This document shows positions 1-7,945 of a DNA stretch of 64,000 bases, in pieces. Within the stretch, counting starts at the first letter, position 1. The number at the start of each line of letters is the position of its first letter. The notes beneath the pieces were generated by a model. The model saw only the letters and a list, made by a program, of their open reading frames with translations, did not search any database and was not told the origin of the DNA. Both the position numbers and the translations under genes were made by a program. This stretch comes from JBNKHG01 sp050290225 (lineage in GTDB: Bacteria > Pseudomonadota > Gammaproteobacteria > Pseudomonadales > Cellvibrionaceae). The stretch covers positions 62,001 through 126,000 of the forward strand of contig JBNKHG010000007.1 in assembly GCA_050290225.1 (NCBI GenBank), read 5' to 3'.

Positions 1-2
1 AC

Positions 3-416
3 CGGCGCAATGTCGTGATCCGTCCAATGGCTTACAGCCGTGAGCGGGATCTTGCCGCCTATGCAGAGCACAAGGCATTTCCCATTATTCCCTGTAACCT
101 CTGTGGCTCTCAGGAAAACCTCCAGCGGCAGAATATCAAGCAGATGCTGGCGGAATGGGAAAAGCAGCATCCAAGCCGGGTGGAGAGTATCTTTTCCTCC
201 CTTCAGAGTGTGGCTCCGTCTCAATTGGCGGATAGAAACCTGTACAACTTTGCCGACCTGGCTATCGATCGCAACGGCGACAGGGATGCTTACGCTTTTG
301 AACATGAAGAGGTGGTATTCAGTTCCGACGCGGGCCCAGCCGATCAGGCGGAATCTTTCTCCCCTTCCGCAACCGAGAGCCCCGTGAACATTATCGAGGC
401 GACCGTTCTCGGTTAG
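3..416 (+). CDS. ttcA: tRNA 2-thiocytidine synthetase TtcA, C-terminal part (5' truncated by window)
   Basis: Only the C-terminal end is present: the reading frame is open from the first base and continues upstream of the window. TtcA is an ATP-dependent, Fe-S enzyme that thiolates C32 of certain tRNAs. The visible part carries the family's C-terminal features: VIRPMAYSRE followed by FPIIPCNLCGSQEN, where the CxxC pair supplies iron-sulfur ligands, then QMLAEWEKQHP and a NLYNFADL stretch. The catalytic PP-loop ATP-binding motif is outside the window. The last 40 residues are acidic and low in complexity, as is common at the TtcA tail. A GTG at position 15 is an internal valine, not a start. 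Identification is firm. Confidence 0.93.
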   Translation, partial: RRNVVIRPMAYSRERDLAAYAEHKAFPIIPCNLCGSQENLQRQNIKQMLAEWEKQHPSRVESIFSSLQSVAPSQLADRNLYNFADLAIDRNGDRDAYAFEHEEVVFSSDAGPADQAESFSPSATESPVNIIEATVLG

Positions 417-495
417 CGCGATGCGTACCGTTATCTCCCTGGTGAGTTAGCCGCTTGCCAGACTGTCGATGCCCAGCCATTTCAACCATCGCTCG

Positions 496-513
496 GTGAT
501 TTATGTAAATCAC
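496..513. promoter_or_regulatory. 18-bp perfect palindrome, candidate operator
   Basis: GTGATTTA-TG-TAAATCAC is a perfect dyad between ttcA and the next gene. It ends just before a TTGTCG (515-520) that is 17 bp from TAATTT (538-543), a weak -35/-10 pair. A dyad immediately upstream of a poor -35 box suggests an activator site. The spacing does not fit FNR (TTGAT-N4-ATCAA) or CRP (TGTGA-N6-TCACA). The regulator is unknown. Confidence 0.4.
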
Positions 514-603
514 ATTGTCGTCCTTTTCATCATGGTCTAATTTTTATAAGAGAGGCGGGTCTGATTAAGCGATGCCTGCTGAGCATTTTATGGGGATGTT
601 ACT

Positions 604-987
604 ATGGAAGGGAAAAACTATCAGGTTGTTTATATCGATAAGTTTTATGATGCACGAGAGAGCGCAACGGTGTCGCAGAATCTGCGAGACCTGTTTGGGC
701 TCAATGAAAAAGTCATCCGCCGATTAGCGTCGGGCGAGCCGGTGGTGGTGAAAAAAAGCGTATCCTACAGTATCGCTGAACCGATCCAGGTGGCGATCTG
801 CGAGGCCGGTGGCACGGCCTGGATCGAGGAAATGGAAGTGGAGCGGGGCCTCGGTTACCGGGATCGTCGCAAGCAACAGCGTCGACAACTTTCCGATCGG
901 CGTCAGTATTACCGCGGATCCTCTATTCTTCCCGACAGGCGCCACAAATGTGGTCGTCGCTCGAGCGATGGATTCCGGCAACACTGA
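604..987 (+). CDS. Conserved-type small protein with L7/L12-like fold and arginine-rich tail; function unknown
   Basis: This 127-residue protein is not recognised as a named family. Residues 5-80 have the rhythm of the ribosomal L7/L12 C-terminal domain: a short beta strand (QVVYIDKF), a helix with NLRDLFGLNEKVIRRLASGEPVVV, then an alanine helix ending ICEAGGTAWIEEM. The tail (about 85-125) is strongly basic and repeats an RRxxxDRR-type pattern (RRQLSDRRQYYRG, LPDRRHKCGRRSSD). There is no signal peptide or membrane segment. The ATG at 604 follows TGGGGATGTTACT, a weak ribosome binding site. It stands alone, 171 bp before putP, with a candidate operator and promoter upstream. A role in RNA or ribosome binding would be inference from the fold resemblance and charge only. 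Confidence 0.6.
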   Translation: MEGKNYQVVYIDKFYDARESATVSQNLRDLFGLNEKVIRRLASGEPVVVKKSVSYSIAEPIQVAICEAGGTAWIEEMEVERGLGYRDRRKQQRRQLSDRRQYYRGSSILPDRRHKCGRRSSDGFRQH

Positions 988-1158
988 ATTTTGTCGATAC
1001 GCTGACCTGTCCGGGGCCTCTCCCGGAAGTCGTAAAGAGGGAGGGGTGCCAGGTCCAGCGCTGTGGACCTGCCCCGGTTCCTGCCATGTTGTCCACTGTT
1101 TTTCTCTGCTCTCGTGTTAGAGTAGCGCCACCGTAATTGCCCAGGGAAAAGTCCTTTC

Positions 1159-2679
1159 ATGAGTGCATCTGTACTGGTTGCGGCTACCTTTGTGGTTTAT
1201 CTGCTGGTGGTGGTTGCTATCGGCGTGGTGGCCTACCGACTGACTAATAACAATACGGATTATTTCCTTGGAGGGCGGCGCCTGTCGCCCTGGGTGGCCG
1301 CACTGAGTGCGGGGGCATCGGACACCAGTGGCTGGTTGTTGATCGGGCTTCCCGGTTACGCTTATGCCGCCGGGTTTGAAGCCGGTTGGATTGCGCTGGG
1401 CCTGTGTGTGGGGGTGGCACTGAGTTGGGTGTTAGTGGCAAAACGGTTGCGGGTTTATAGCTACCTACTGGATGATGCGCTGACCCTGCCCACCTATTTC
1501 CAGCGACGATTCGCCGACTCAGCTCCCTGGTTGCGCAGTGTGGCGGCGCTGTTTGTTCTTCTGTTCTTCCTGTTTTACGTCAGCTCGGCACTGATTGGTG
1601 GGGCCAAATTGTTCAGCGCCGTGTTTGAGCTGCCCTATAACTGGGCTGTGATCGTCGGTGCGCTCGCGGTGATCTCCTATACTCTGTTTGGTGGCTTTCT
1701 GGCAGTGTCCTGGACCGATGTTCTGCAGGGGTTGCTGATTACACTGGCCCTGGTGGTGGTGCCGGTCATGGTTTACCTGAAATTGGACGATGCGCTGTCG
1801 GTGCTGCAGGTGCGCAATCCGGAACTGTTGACAGTGTTTCGAAATGCCGAGGGTCAGCCTCTGGGCGGCCTGGCGATTGTCAGCCTGCTGGGATGGGGCC
1901 TGGCTTACTTTGGTCAACCCCACATCCTCGCGCGTTTCAAGGCCGTCAGGCACCCCTCCGATATGCCTACTGCCACCGCTATTGCCATCAGTTGGTCTGT
2001 GCTGGTTTACAGTGGCGCGGTGCTGGTCGGGGTATTGGGTGTGGCCTATCTGTCGCAACCCCTGGCGGATACGGAAACTGTCTTTATGGTTCTGGTGGAG
2101 ACCCTGTTCCACCCACTGGTGGCCGGTGTCCTGCTGGCGGCCATCCTGGCGGCCATCATGAGTACGGCGGATTCGCAGCTGCTGGTGAGCTCTTCGGCGC
2201 TGGCGGAGGATCTGTGTCGGTTATGGATGAAGTCCGACCCCGGTCCCGATCAGGTGGTGGCGCTGGGGCGCTGGGCGGTGGTGGGGCTGGCCACCATGGC
2301 CGCACTGATAGCCCTCGACCAGGATAGCAAGGTGTTGGAGGTGGTGGCTTACGCCTGGGCCGGTTTGGGGGCTGCATTTGGTCCGGCGCTGCTTATCAGT
2401 CTCTACTGGCGCCGCATGAATCGTCAGGGGGCCATGGCAGGTATTCTGGTCGGAGGTTTGACGGTAATCACCTGGAAGAACCTGGAGGGTGGTTTATTCG
2501 ACCTTTATGAACTGGTGCCCGGGTTTGTACTGTCTTTTCTGGCGGTGTTGGTCGTCAGCCGCATGACCCCGATGCCGGGAAAGGCGGTGACCGGACCCTA
2601 CGAGCGTATGCTTGAGGCGCTGGTAAGGCCTGAACTGGCAGTGGCCGATGTCAGGCACAAGCTGGGAGAAACCCCATGA
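1159..2679 (+). CDS. putP: Sodium/proline symporter PutP
   Basis: A 506-residue inner-membrane symporter of the sodium:solute symporter family (E. coli PutP has 502) that imports proline with Na+. About 13 hydrophobic segments span the sequence. Family signatures are visible: DYFLGGRRLSPWVAALSAGA near residue 34, SDTSGWLLIGLPG near 54, SYTLFGGFLAVSWTDVLQG near 174, and MSTADSQLLVSSSALAEDL near 334, whose serines correspond to the Na+-binding segment. The ATG at 1159 lies downstream of GGGAAAA. The stop overlaps the next start (ATGA), so the two genes are likely co-translated. No putA is in the window. Another SSS-family substrate cannot be excluded, but the length and motifs favour proline. 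Confidence 0.9.
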   Translation: MSASVLVAATFVVYLLVVVAIGVVAYRLTNNNTDYFLGGRRLSPWVAALSAGASDTSGWLLIGLPGYAYAAGFEAGWIALGLCVGVALSWVLVAKRLRVYSYLLDDALTLPTYFQRRFADSAPWLRSVAALFVLLFFLFYVSSALIGGAKLFSAVFELPYNWAVIVGALAVISYTLFGGFLAVSWTDVLQGLLITLALVVVPVMVYLKLDDALSVLQVRNPELLTVFRNAEGQPLGGLAIVSLLGWGLAYFGQPHILARFKAVRHPSDMPTATAIAISWSVLVYSGAVLVGVLGVAYLSQPLADTETVFMVLVETLFHPLVAGVLLAAILAAIMSTADSQLLVSSSALAEDLCRLWMKSDPGPDQVVALGRWAVVGLATMAALIALDQDSKVLEVVAYAWAGLGAAFGPALLISLYWRRMNRQGAMAGILVGGLTVITWKNLEGGLFDLYELVPGFVLSFLAVLVVSRMTPMPGKAVTGPYERMLEALVRPELAVADVRHKLGETP

Positions 2680-3188
2680 ATGCAACGATTGAAGTCCTGC
2701 AGGGCGATATCACTACATTGGCTGTGGATGCCATTGTCAATGCCGCCAATAGCCGGCTTGCGGGAGGTGGTGGTGTGGATGGTGCTATCCACAGGGCCGC
2801 AGGTCCGGAATTGCTGAACGCCTGTCGTTCGCTCGGGGGTTGTGCCACTGGCGATGTCAAGCCAACTCCCGGTTTTCGGCTTCCGGCAAAATCGGTGTTC
2901 CACGCTGTTGGACCTGTATGGCAGGGGGGCGGTAGGGGCGAGGCGGAAGCCCTGGCTTCCTGTTATCGAAGAAGTATGGTTCTGGCCGAGCAACAGGGGT
3001 TGGAGAGCATTGCATTCTCTGCAATCAGTTGCGGAATCTATGGATACCCCCACGCCGAGGCCGTGGCCATCGCGGTGAGAGAGGTCAGGAAAGCCCTGGC
3101 AGGACCGGATTCGCGGGTCAAACGGGTCATTTTTTGCTGTTTTGAGCCGGAGATGGCGCAACTGTACCGGGACGCCCTAACCGCCTGA
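2676..3188 (+). CDS. Macrodomain protein, O-acetyl-ADP-ribose deacetylase type (YmdB-like)
   Basis: A 170-residue stand-alone macrodomain of the YmdB/MacroD class, which hydrolyses O-acetyl-ADP-ribose and can remove ADP-ribose from acidic residues. Signatures: QGDITTLAVDAIVNAANS at residues 9-26, where the NAAN is the catalytic asparagine region, GGGGVDGAIHRAAG at 31-44, and the phosphate-binding loop SAISCGIYGYP near 110-120. Length is normal for the class. It overlaps the end of putP by 4 bp (ATGA), so it is probably translated from the same transcript. The pairing with a proline transporter has no obvious biochemical logic and may reflect only transcription. A 93-bp non-coding stretch separates it from the convergent apt gene. 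Confidence 0.9.
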   Translation: MNATIEVLQGDITTLAVDAIVNAANSRLAGGGGVDGAIHRAAGPELLNACRSLGGCATGDVKPTPGFRLPAKSVFHAVGPVWQGGGRGEAEALASCYRRSMVLAEQQGLESIAFSAISCGIYGYPHAEAVAIAVREVRKALAGPDSRVKRVIFCCFEPEMAQLYRDALTA

Positions 3189-3281
3189 GTGCAAAAAGGC
3201 GGGTGAGAGGTTCTCCGGACATTGGCCTTGCGCCTATTTCTGCCCTTGGTCCTATTGAAGGCCCTCTAAAGGCTTTGAACG

Positions 3282-3863
3282 TTAATCAAAAGCGCAGAGG
3301 GTGAACACCGCTACTCCCGCTTCCTGCAGGCGTTGGGTGCCGCCTTTGTCGGGCAAGTCGACAATGGCTGCGGCTTCGGCGATTTCGCCGCCCTGGCGCC
3401 GGATCAACTGGCTGGCTGCCAACAGGGTGGCGCCGGTAGCAATCAGATCGTCGATCAACAGCACTCGTGGGGATTTGGAGGGAGTGTCTTCCGATTGGGT
3501 GGTGTGGCTGTGCCCCTGAGTCGACAGTGTATGCTGCTGGATTTCCAGGGTTCCGGGGCCGAACTCACCGTTGAAATTCTCCCGGTCTACAGGGCCGGGT
3601 AACTTGCCGGATTTGCGGATGAGGACCAAAGGCTTGTTGATCAGGTAAGCCAGGTTGGAGCCGAGCAGAAATCCCCGGGATTCCACTGCGGCGATATGGC
3701 TGATGTCACTGTCCAGGTAGCGCTGGGCGAAGGCATCGGTAACCATACGTGCGGTTCTGGGATTGTGAAATAGCCGTGTGATGTCGCGGAATTCTGCCCC
3801 GGGTCGGGGCCAGTCCTGCAGCAACGGGATTTCAGATTTAATGGCAAATTCGTCGAAAAACAT
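3282..3863 (-). CDS. apt: Adenine phosphoribosyltransferase
   Basis: A cytoplasmic purine-salvage enzyme converting adenine plus PRPP to AMP. The family pattern is clear: FRDITRLF near residue 26, an ESRGFLLGSNLAY purine-site segment near 61, the VLIRKSGKLPG loop near 81, and the PRPP-binding motif VLLIDDLIATGATL near 134. At 193 residues it is longer than most bacterial APRTs because of a hydrophilic insertion of about 17 residues (STQGHSHTTQSEDTPSKS) between the LEI strand and the PRPP motif. The ATG at 3863 follows an AAGGA on the coding strand. It lies 114 bp downstream of lrp on the same strand and may share its transcript. Confidence 0.9.
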   Translation of the reverse strand: MFFDEFAIKSEIPLLQDWPRPGAEFRDITRLFHNPRTARMVTDAFAQRYLDSDISHIAAVESRGFLLGSNLAYLINKPLVLIRKSGKLPGPVDRENFNGEFGPGTLEIQQHTLSTQGHSHTTQSEDTPSKSPRVLLIDDLIATGATLLAASQLIRRQGGEIAEAAAIVDLPDKGGTQRLQEAGVAVFTLCAFD

Positions 3864-3977
3864 GGTGGTTTATCCTTGGATCTTTCCCCGCATTGTCTGT
3901 CGCGGTTGTGAGAACCCGGTTTATCGGGGGGTGCTTTTTATTAGAGCACCGGCTGTGGCGATAAAAGAATCCCGGCT

Positions 3978-4463
3978 CTAGCGGTTATAATGTACAGGAA
4001 CTTCCAGCGTTTCCTTGACCTGCTCCATCACGACGTAACTGGTGCACTCCTGCACGCCCGGCAGCGTCAACAGGGTTTCGCCGTAGAATTCCCGATAGGC
4101 GGCCATATCGGCGACGCGAGCCTTGATCAGGTAATCGAAATTACCCGAAACCAGGTAGCATTCCTGAACCTCCGGCAGGCCTGCGGCGGCTGTGCGGAAA
4201 TCCTCGAAAATATCCTGGGAGGAGCGGTTGAGGCGGATCTGTACAAATACCACCAGTGCCGCATCAAGGAACTCGGGATTGATCAATGCACTGTAACCCT
4301 GGATCACCCCTTCTTTTTCCAGTTTTTTCACCCTTTCCATACAGGGGGTGGCGCTAAGTCCTACCTGACGGGATAACTCCGCGTAGGATGTGCGTCCATT
4401 CTTCTGTAGAACGCGCAGGATATTCTTATCGATAGTGCTAAGTTCTTTTGAGCGTTTCTTCAT
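3978..4463 (-). CDS. lrp: Leucine-responsive regulatory protein Lrp
   Basis: A 161-residue AsnC/Lrp-family transcription regulator closely resembling E. coli Lrp. The N-terminal helix-turn-helix covers about residues 11-58 (STIDKNILRVLQKNGR, ELSRQVGLSATPCMERVKKL). A hinge (GVIQGYSALINPEFLDAAL) leads to the RAM ligand-binding and oligomerisation domain, with LVSGNFDYLIKARV and GETLLTLPGVQECTSYVVM. The start follows AAAGGA. It is divergent from ald across a 259-bp intergenic region. This is a classic Lrp/AldR-type arrangement in which the regulator controls alanine dehydrogenase; that regulatory link is inference. Confidence 0.92.
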   Translation of the reverse strand: MKKRSKELSTIDKNILRVLQKNGRTSYAELSRQVGLSATPCMERVKKLEKEGVIQGYSALINPEFLDAALVVFVQIRLNRSSQDIFEDFRTAAAGLPEVQECYLVSGNFDYLIKARVADMAAYREFYGETLLTLPGVQECTSYVVMEQVKETLEVPVHYNR

Positions 4464-4722
4464 TGTGCTGTCTGTCCTTTGCCCGATAAGTGTCCTCCGG
4501 GCAGTGTCAAATTAAATGACTGTTTGAAATAGCTCTGCCAGGTGCTTCTAAGTTGGTGGAAATGCCTGCTGGTTATATCACTGTAGTTGATTCCACTATA
4601 AAAGCCCTTAATCAGTCAAGGATTCTCTGGTTTGCTCTACATATACTAGACCCATCTTCACAAGGCTACGAGCGGGACTTCACAACGCTCTTGGCGAAAC
4701 TGCGAACACAGAGGTTAGTGCT
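4464..4722. promoter_or_regulatory. lrp/ald divergent control region
   Basis: A 259-bp AT-rich divergent intergenic region. It contains an interrupted dyad GTCAAATTAAATGAC near 4505. A TATACT (4642-4647) could be the ald -10, but it has no good -35, which suggests activator dependence. A GAGCG/CGCTC hairpin lies near 4670-4693 in the presumed ald leader. No riboswitch fold was recognised. Confidence 0.4.
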
Positions 4723-5841
4723 ATGTTGATTGGTGTGCCCAAGGAAATTAAAAACCACGAATACCGTATCGGTCTGACCCCGGCGGGTGTGCGTGAATTG
4801 GTGGTAAATGGCCACGAAGTGATCGTAGAGAACAATGGTGGTGCCGCCATCGGTTTCGAGAATGATCAGTATATTGCTGCCGGAGCCCGCATTGTCGACT
4901 CTGCCGAGGAGATCTTTGCGTCAGCAGAGATGATTATCAAGGTCAAGGAACCTCAGCCCGGCGAATGCAAGATGTTGCGTCCTGGCCAACTGTTGTTCAC
5001 TTATCTGCACCTGGCTCCTGATCCCCAGCAAACAGAACTGCTGGTCGCTTCAGAAGCCACTTGTATCGCTTATGAGACGGTCACCGATGCTCGCGGTGGT
5101 TTGCCCTTGCTGGCACCCATGTCAGAAGTTGCCGGACGCATGTCCATCCAGGCTGGTGCGCATCACTTGGAGAAAGCCCAGGGCGGACTGGGAGCGTTGC
5201 TCGGTGGTGTGCCCGGTGTCGCTCCGGCCAAGGTTTTGATTATTGGCGGTGGTGTTGTGGGTACCCAAGCCGCGCGCATGGCGGTGGGAATGGGGGCGGA
5301 TGTCACCATACTGGACCGCTCCCTGCCGCGCCTGCGGCAACTGGATACCGAATTTGACGGTCGACTGCGCTGTGTCTATTCCACCGCTGATGCAGTTGAA
5401 CAGTACGCTGTCGAAGCGGACCTTGTGATTGGTGCCGTGTTGATACCGGGAGCGGCAGCGCCGAAGCTGTTAACCCGCGACATTATCGGCAAAATGAAGA
5501 AGGGCGCTGTGGTTGTGGATGTGGCTATCGACCAGGGTGGCTGTTTCGAAACATCCAAGGCTACCACACACCAGGAACCCACCTATGTGGTTGATGATGT
5601 AATTCATTATTGTGTCGCCAATATGCCTGGCGGTGTAGCGCGTACATCCACCATGGCACTGACCAATGCCACCCTGCCGTTTGCCGTGGCTCTGGCCAAC
5701 AAGGGGGCCCGGCAGGCGCTGCTGGATGATGAGCACCTGCTCAATGGCCTGAACGTGCACCAGGGCAAGGTGACTTACAAAGCCGTGGCCGACGTTCTCG
5801 GCTACGACTATGTCGATCCCAAGATGGCCCTGGAAGGCTAA
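4723..5841 (+). CDS. ald: Alanine dehydrogenase
   Basis: A 372-residue NAD-dependent L-alanine dehydrogenase (alanine to pyruvate plus ammonia), the usual family length. It begins MLIGVPKEIKNHEYRIGLTP, which contains the substrate-binding Arg15. IIKVKEP (Lys near 75) and FTYLHLAPD (His near 96) provide the catalytic residues. The nucleotide-binding loop is LIIGGGVVGTQAARMAVGMG near 174-193, followed by Asp in VTILD for NAD preference. The C-terminal segment has NMPGGVARTST. The gene is monocistronic, divergent from lrp, and ends in a strong terminator. Confidence 0.96.
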   Translation: MLIGVPKEIKNHEYRIGLTPAGVRELVVNGHEVIVENNGGAAIGFENDQYIAAGARIVDSAEEIFASAEMIIKVKEPQPGECKMLRPGQLLFTYLHLAPDPQQTELLVASEATCIAYETVTDARGGLPLLAPMSEVAGRMSIQAGAHHLEKAQGGLGALLGGVPGVAPAKVLIIGGGVVGTQAARMAVGMGADVTILDRSLPRLRQLDTEFDGRLRCVYSTADAVEQYAVEADLVIGAVLIPGAAAPKLLTRDIIGKMKKGAVVVDVAIDQGGCFETSKATTHQEPTYVVDDVIHYCVANMPGGVARTSTMALTNATLPFAVALANKGARQALLDDEHLLNGLNVHQGKVTYKAVADVLGYDYVDPKMALEG

Positions 5842-5905
5842 ATACCGTTTGAAGAGATGATGCTCTCCCTGCATCTGTGAGACCTTAGCGATTTTCCATG
5901 CTCGC

Positions 5906-5936
5906 AAGCCGCCCAATCCCTGGGCGGCTTTTTTTT
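5906..5936 (+). terminator. Rho-independent terminator of ald
   Basis: A 10-bp perfect stem (AAGCCGCCCA / TGGGCGGCTT) with a 5-nt loop leads directly into a run of eight T. It lies 65 bp after the ald stop and before the convergent rsmE gene. Confidence 0.92.
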
Positions 5937-5954
5937 CGAAAGAATAACGGCCTT

Positions 5955-6662
5955 TTAAAACAGTTTCGCCAGCAAAACCGGGATAGCCGTTTCCACCCGC
6001 AGAATGCGAGCCCCTAGGCTGACGGTGTCGAATCCGCAGGCATTCAACTTTTCGATTTCGTAGGGGATAAAACCGCCCTCGGGTCCGATTGCCAGGGTGA
6101 CCTGCTCTGTCAGGGATTGCGGACAAGGGGGAAAGTCGCCCGGATGTGCAACCAGGGCCCTGCTCCCGGCGGCGATAGCCGGTAATTCGTCTTCCACAAA
6201 CGGCTTAAACCGCTTGCGCAAAGTAACCTCGGGCAAGTGCGTGTCTTTGGCCTGTTCAAGTCCTAGGATCAAGTGTTCGCGGAGTTTGTTTTCGCTCAAA
6301 ATGGGTGTTTGCCAGTAGCTTTTTTCCACCCGGTAGCTGTTGATCAAAATCAGTTTTTTGACGCCCATGGCGGCCACAGTTTGCAGAACCCGTTTGAGCA
6401 TTTTCGGGCGCGGCAGAGCGAGGATCAGTGTGAGCGGCAATGCTGGCGGTGGTGGTTGGGTCAGTGTGACGCTCAACTGGATTGCGCTGTTGTCAGCTGC
6501 CGTTACACGGCCTTTTCCCAGCGGTCCATTGGCGAGTCCGACACTCAGGTCATCGCCGACCTGAATGCGGTGTACATTCAGGATGTGATCACGGCGTCGG
6601 CCTCGTAGAACGACGTGTGTGTCGTCGATAAAATCATCGGGAAACAGCAGAACCAGATTCAT
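5955..6662 (-). CDS. rsmE: 16S rRNA m3U1498 methyltransferase RsmE
   Basis: A 235-residue SPOUT-class methyltransferase that methylates N3 of U1498 in 16S rRNA. The N-terminal PUA-like part has HVVLRGRRRDHILNVHRIQVGD. The C-terminal SPOUT domain has the knot motifs PRPKMLKRVLQTVAAMGVKK, LAIGPEGGFIPYEIE and LGARILRVETAIPVLL, which form the S-adenosylmethionine pocket. Length is typical. It converges on ald and is transcribed away from the tRNA-Arg gene. Confidence 0.95.
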   Translation of the reverse strand: MNLVLLFPDDFIDDTHVVLRGRRRDHILNVHRIQVGDDLSVGLANGPLGKGRVTAADNSAIQLSVTLTQPPPPALPLTLILALPRPKMLKRVLQTVAAMGVKKLILINSYRVEKSYWQTPILSENKLREHLILGLEQAKDTHLPEVTLRKRFKPFVEDELPAIAAGSRALVAHPGDFPPCPQSLTEQVTLAIGPEGGFIPYEIEKLNACGFDTVSLGARILRVETAIPVLLAKLF

Positions 6663-6809
6663 GGAATATAGGTCAAAACTTCAAGTTGCTCTGTCAATGG
6701 AGGTGAACTTAACACAACTTTTGCGGGTGGTCTTTTAGGTAGGGTTTTCGCACGTCAAAGAGGTCGCCGGTCATTAATGGTTGCCAGCGAGTGTCTGCAT
6801 TCACGAAAG

Positions 6810-6885
6810 TGGCGCCCTCGGCAGGAGTCGAACCTGCAATCTTACCCTTAGGAGGGGTCTGCATTATCCATTATGCTACGAGGGC
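6810..6885 (-). tRNA. tRNA-Arg (anticodon CCU)
   Basis: On the minus strand a 76-nt cloverleaf is readable. The acceptor GCCCTCG/CGAGGGC is fully paired. The anticodon loop is CTCCTAA with anticodon CCT, and the T arm GCAGG-TTCGACT-CCTGC is perfect. The CCA end is genome-encoded. The outermost anticodon-stem pair is G-A. It decodes the rare AGG codon. Confidence 0.96.
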
Positions 6886-6945
6886 GGGGCGAACAGGGCG
6901 CAAATTTTAAGGCTGCTGGATCGGTGATGTCAATTTGCCTAAAAA

Positions 6946-7671
6946 TTACTCGTCGTTACCGAAGAGACCAAACAGCGCGTCTTTTTCCTCGCGGGTAACC
7001 TGGGCTTCGGCTTCACCCAGATCACTGACAGCATGACACACCCGATTGCGACCTTCATTCTTGGCCCGGTAGAGCAGGGCATCAGCGCGCTTGACAAAGT
7101 CTTCCGGACTGTCTCCCTGTTCCGCGGTGAACACATCCACACCCAGGCTGGCAGTAAGACGAATTTCTCCACCAGGGACGGGCAGCGGGGTGGATGCAAT
7201 GAGATTCCTCAGGCGTTCCGCCACCTGAATGCTGATCAGTAAATCGGTAGAAGGCAGGATAATGATGAATTCTTCTCCACCGTACCGACAGGGGATGTCC
7301 AGTTTACGGACCGCCGTGCGCATAAGGTTGGCGGTCTGCACGAGTGCATCATTGCCGATTTCATGGCCCCAGGTATCGTTGACATTTTTGAAATGGTCCA
7401 GGTCCACCAATATCAGCGCCGTGGGTTGGCCAGAGCGGCGACTGCGCTCCATTTCGTGTTCCAGAGACCGGCGAAAGTGGCGATAGTTGTAGATACCGGT
7501 AAGCGTGTCTGTGCGAACCAGTTCTAACAGTTTGTCGTTGAGTAATCGCAGTTCCACCAATTCATCGATATAGACACAGTGATCCTCACCCACAGGACAG
7601 CGGAGGGATTGATTGTCGTTGCCCTCCGGGAGTTCTAGCGACCTGTCATCATCTGGTGGCTTGGGACTCAT
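6946..7671 (-). CDS. Diguanylate cyclase (GGDEF domain)
   Basis: A 241-residue soluble protein consisting of a short N-terminal segment (about 70 residues, with CPVGEDHCVYIDEL and a predicted helix) and one GGDEF domain. TDTLTGIYNYRHF marks the domain start. The active-site GGEEF lies near residues 130-134. An RKLD placed exactly five residues before it matches the RxxD inhibitory I-site, so product feedback is expected. It makes c-di-GMP from GTP. There is no membrane segment or recognisable sensor, although the two N-terminal cysteines and the histidine could bind a metal (speculation). It is a single gene next to tRNA-Arg. A link to FleQ, a c-di-GMP receptor encoded further right, is plausible but unproven. 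Confidence 0.92.
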   Translation of the reverse strand: MSPKPPDDDRSLELPEGNDNQSLRCPVGEDHCVYIDELVELRLLNDKLLELVRTDTLTGIYNYRHFRRSLEHEMERSRRSGQPTALILVDLDHFKNVNDTWGHEIGNDALVQTANLMRTAVRKLDIPCRYGGEEFIIILPSTDLLISIQVAERLRNLIASTPLPVPGGEIRLTASLGVDVFTAEQGDSPEDFVKRADALLYRAKNEGRNRVCHAVSDLGEAEAQVTREEKDALFGLFGNDE

Positions 7672-7945
7672 GCCAGTACATTCTCGGTGGTGGATCCTTT
7701 TCGGTGAGCTGTTTTTTGTTGCTTTCAGCTGGGCCGACTGCTTTGGTTTGGGATTTATGATGCGACAATTGCTCCTACGATTGCAAGGCTAAATCCAGTT
7801 GTTTGACGCAATTGCTGCTAACACGATGGTCCTCATGTTCTGCTTTCAAAACTATTTGAGCCGGCAGTGGCCATACTCGTTTCAGGGCGTTAAAGTGTTG
7901 CTGTCGGCAGTCGCATACCCCATCGGGAGTTTAAGGTTGTAAAAA

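Noticed and set aside
1050..1071. CAGGTCCA/TGGACCTG hairpin before putP
   Set aside because: An 8-bp stem without a T run; could be a weak terminator of the preceding gene but evidence is too thin for a call.
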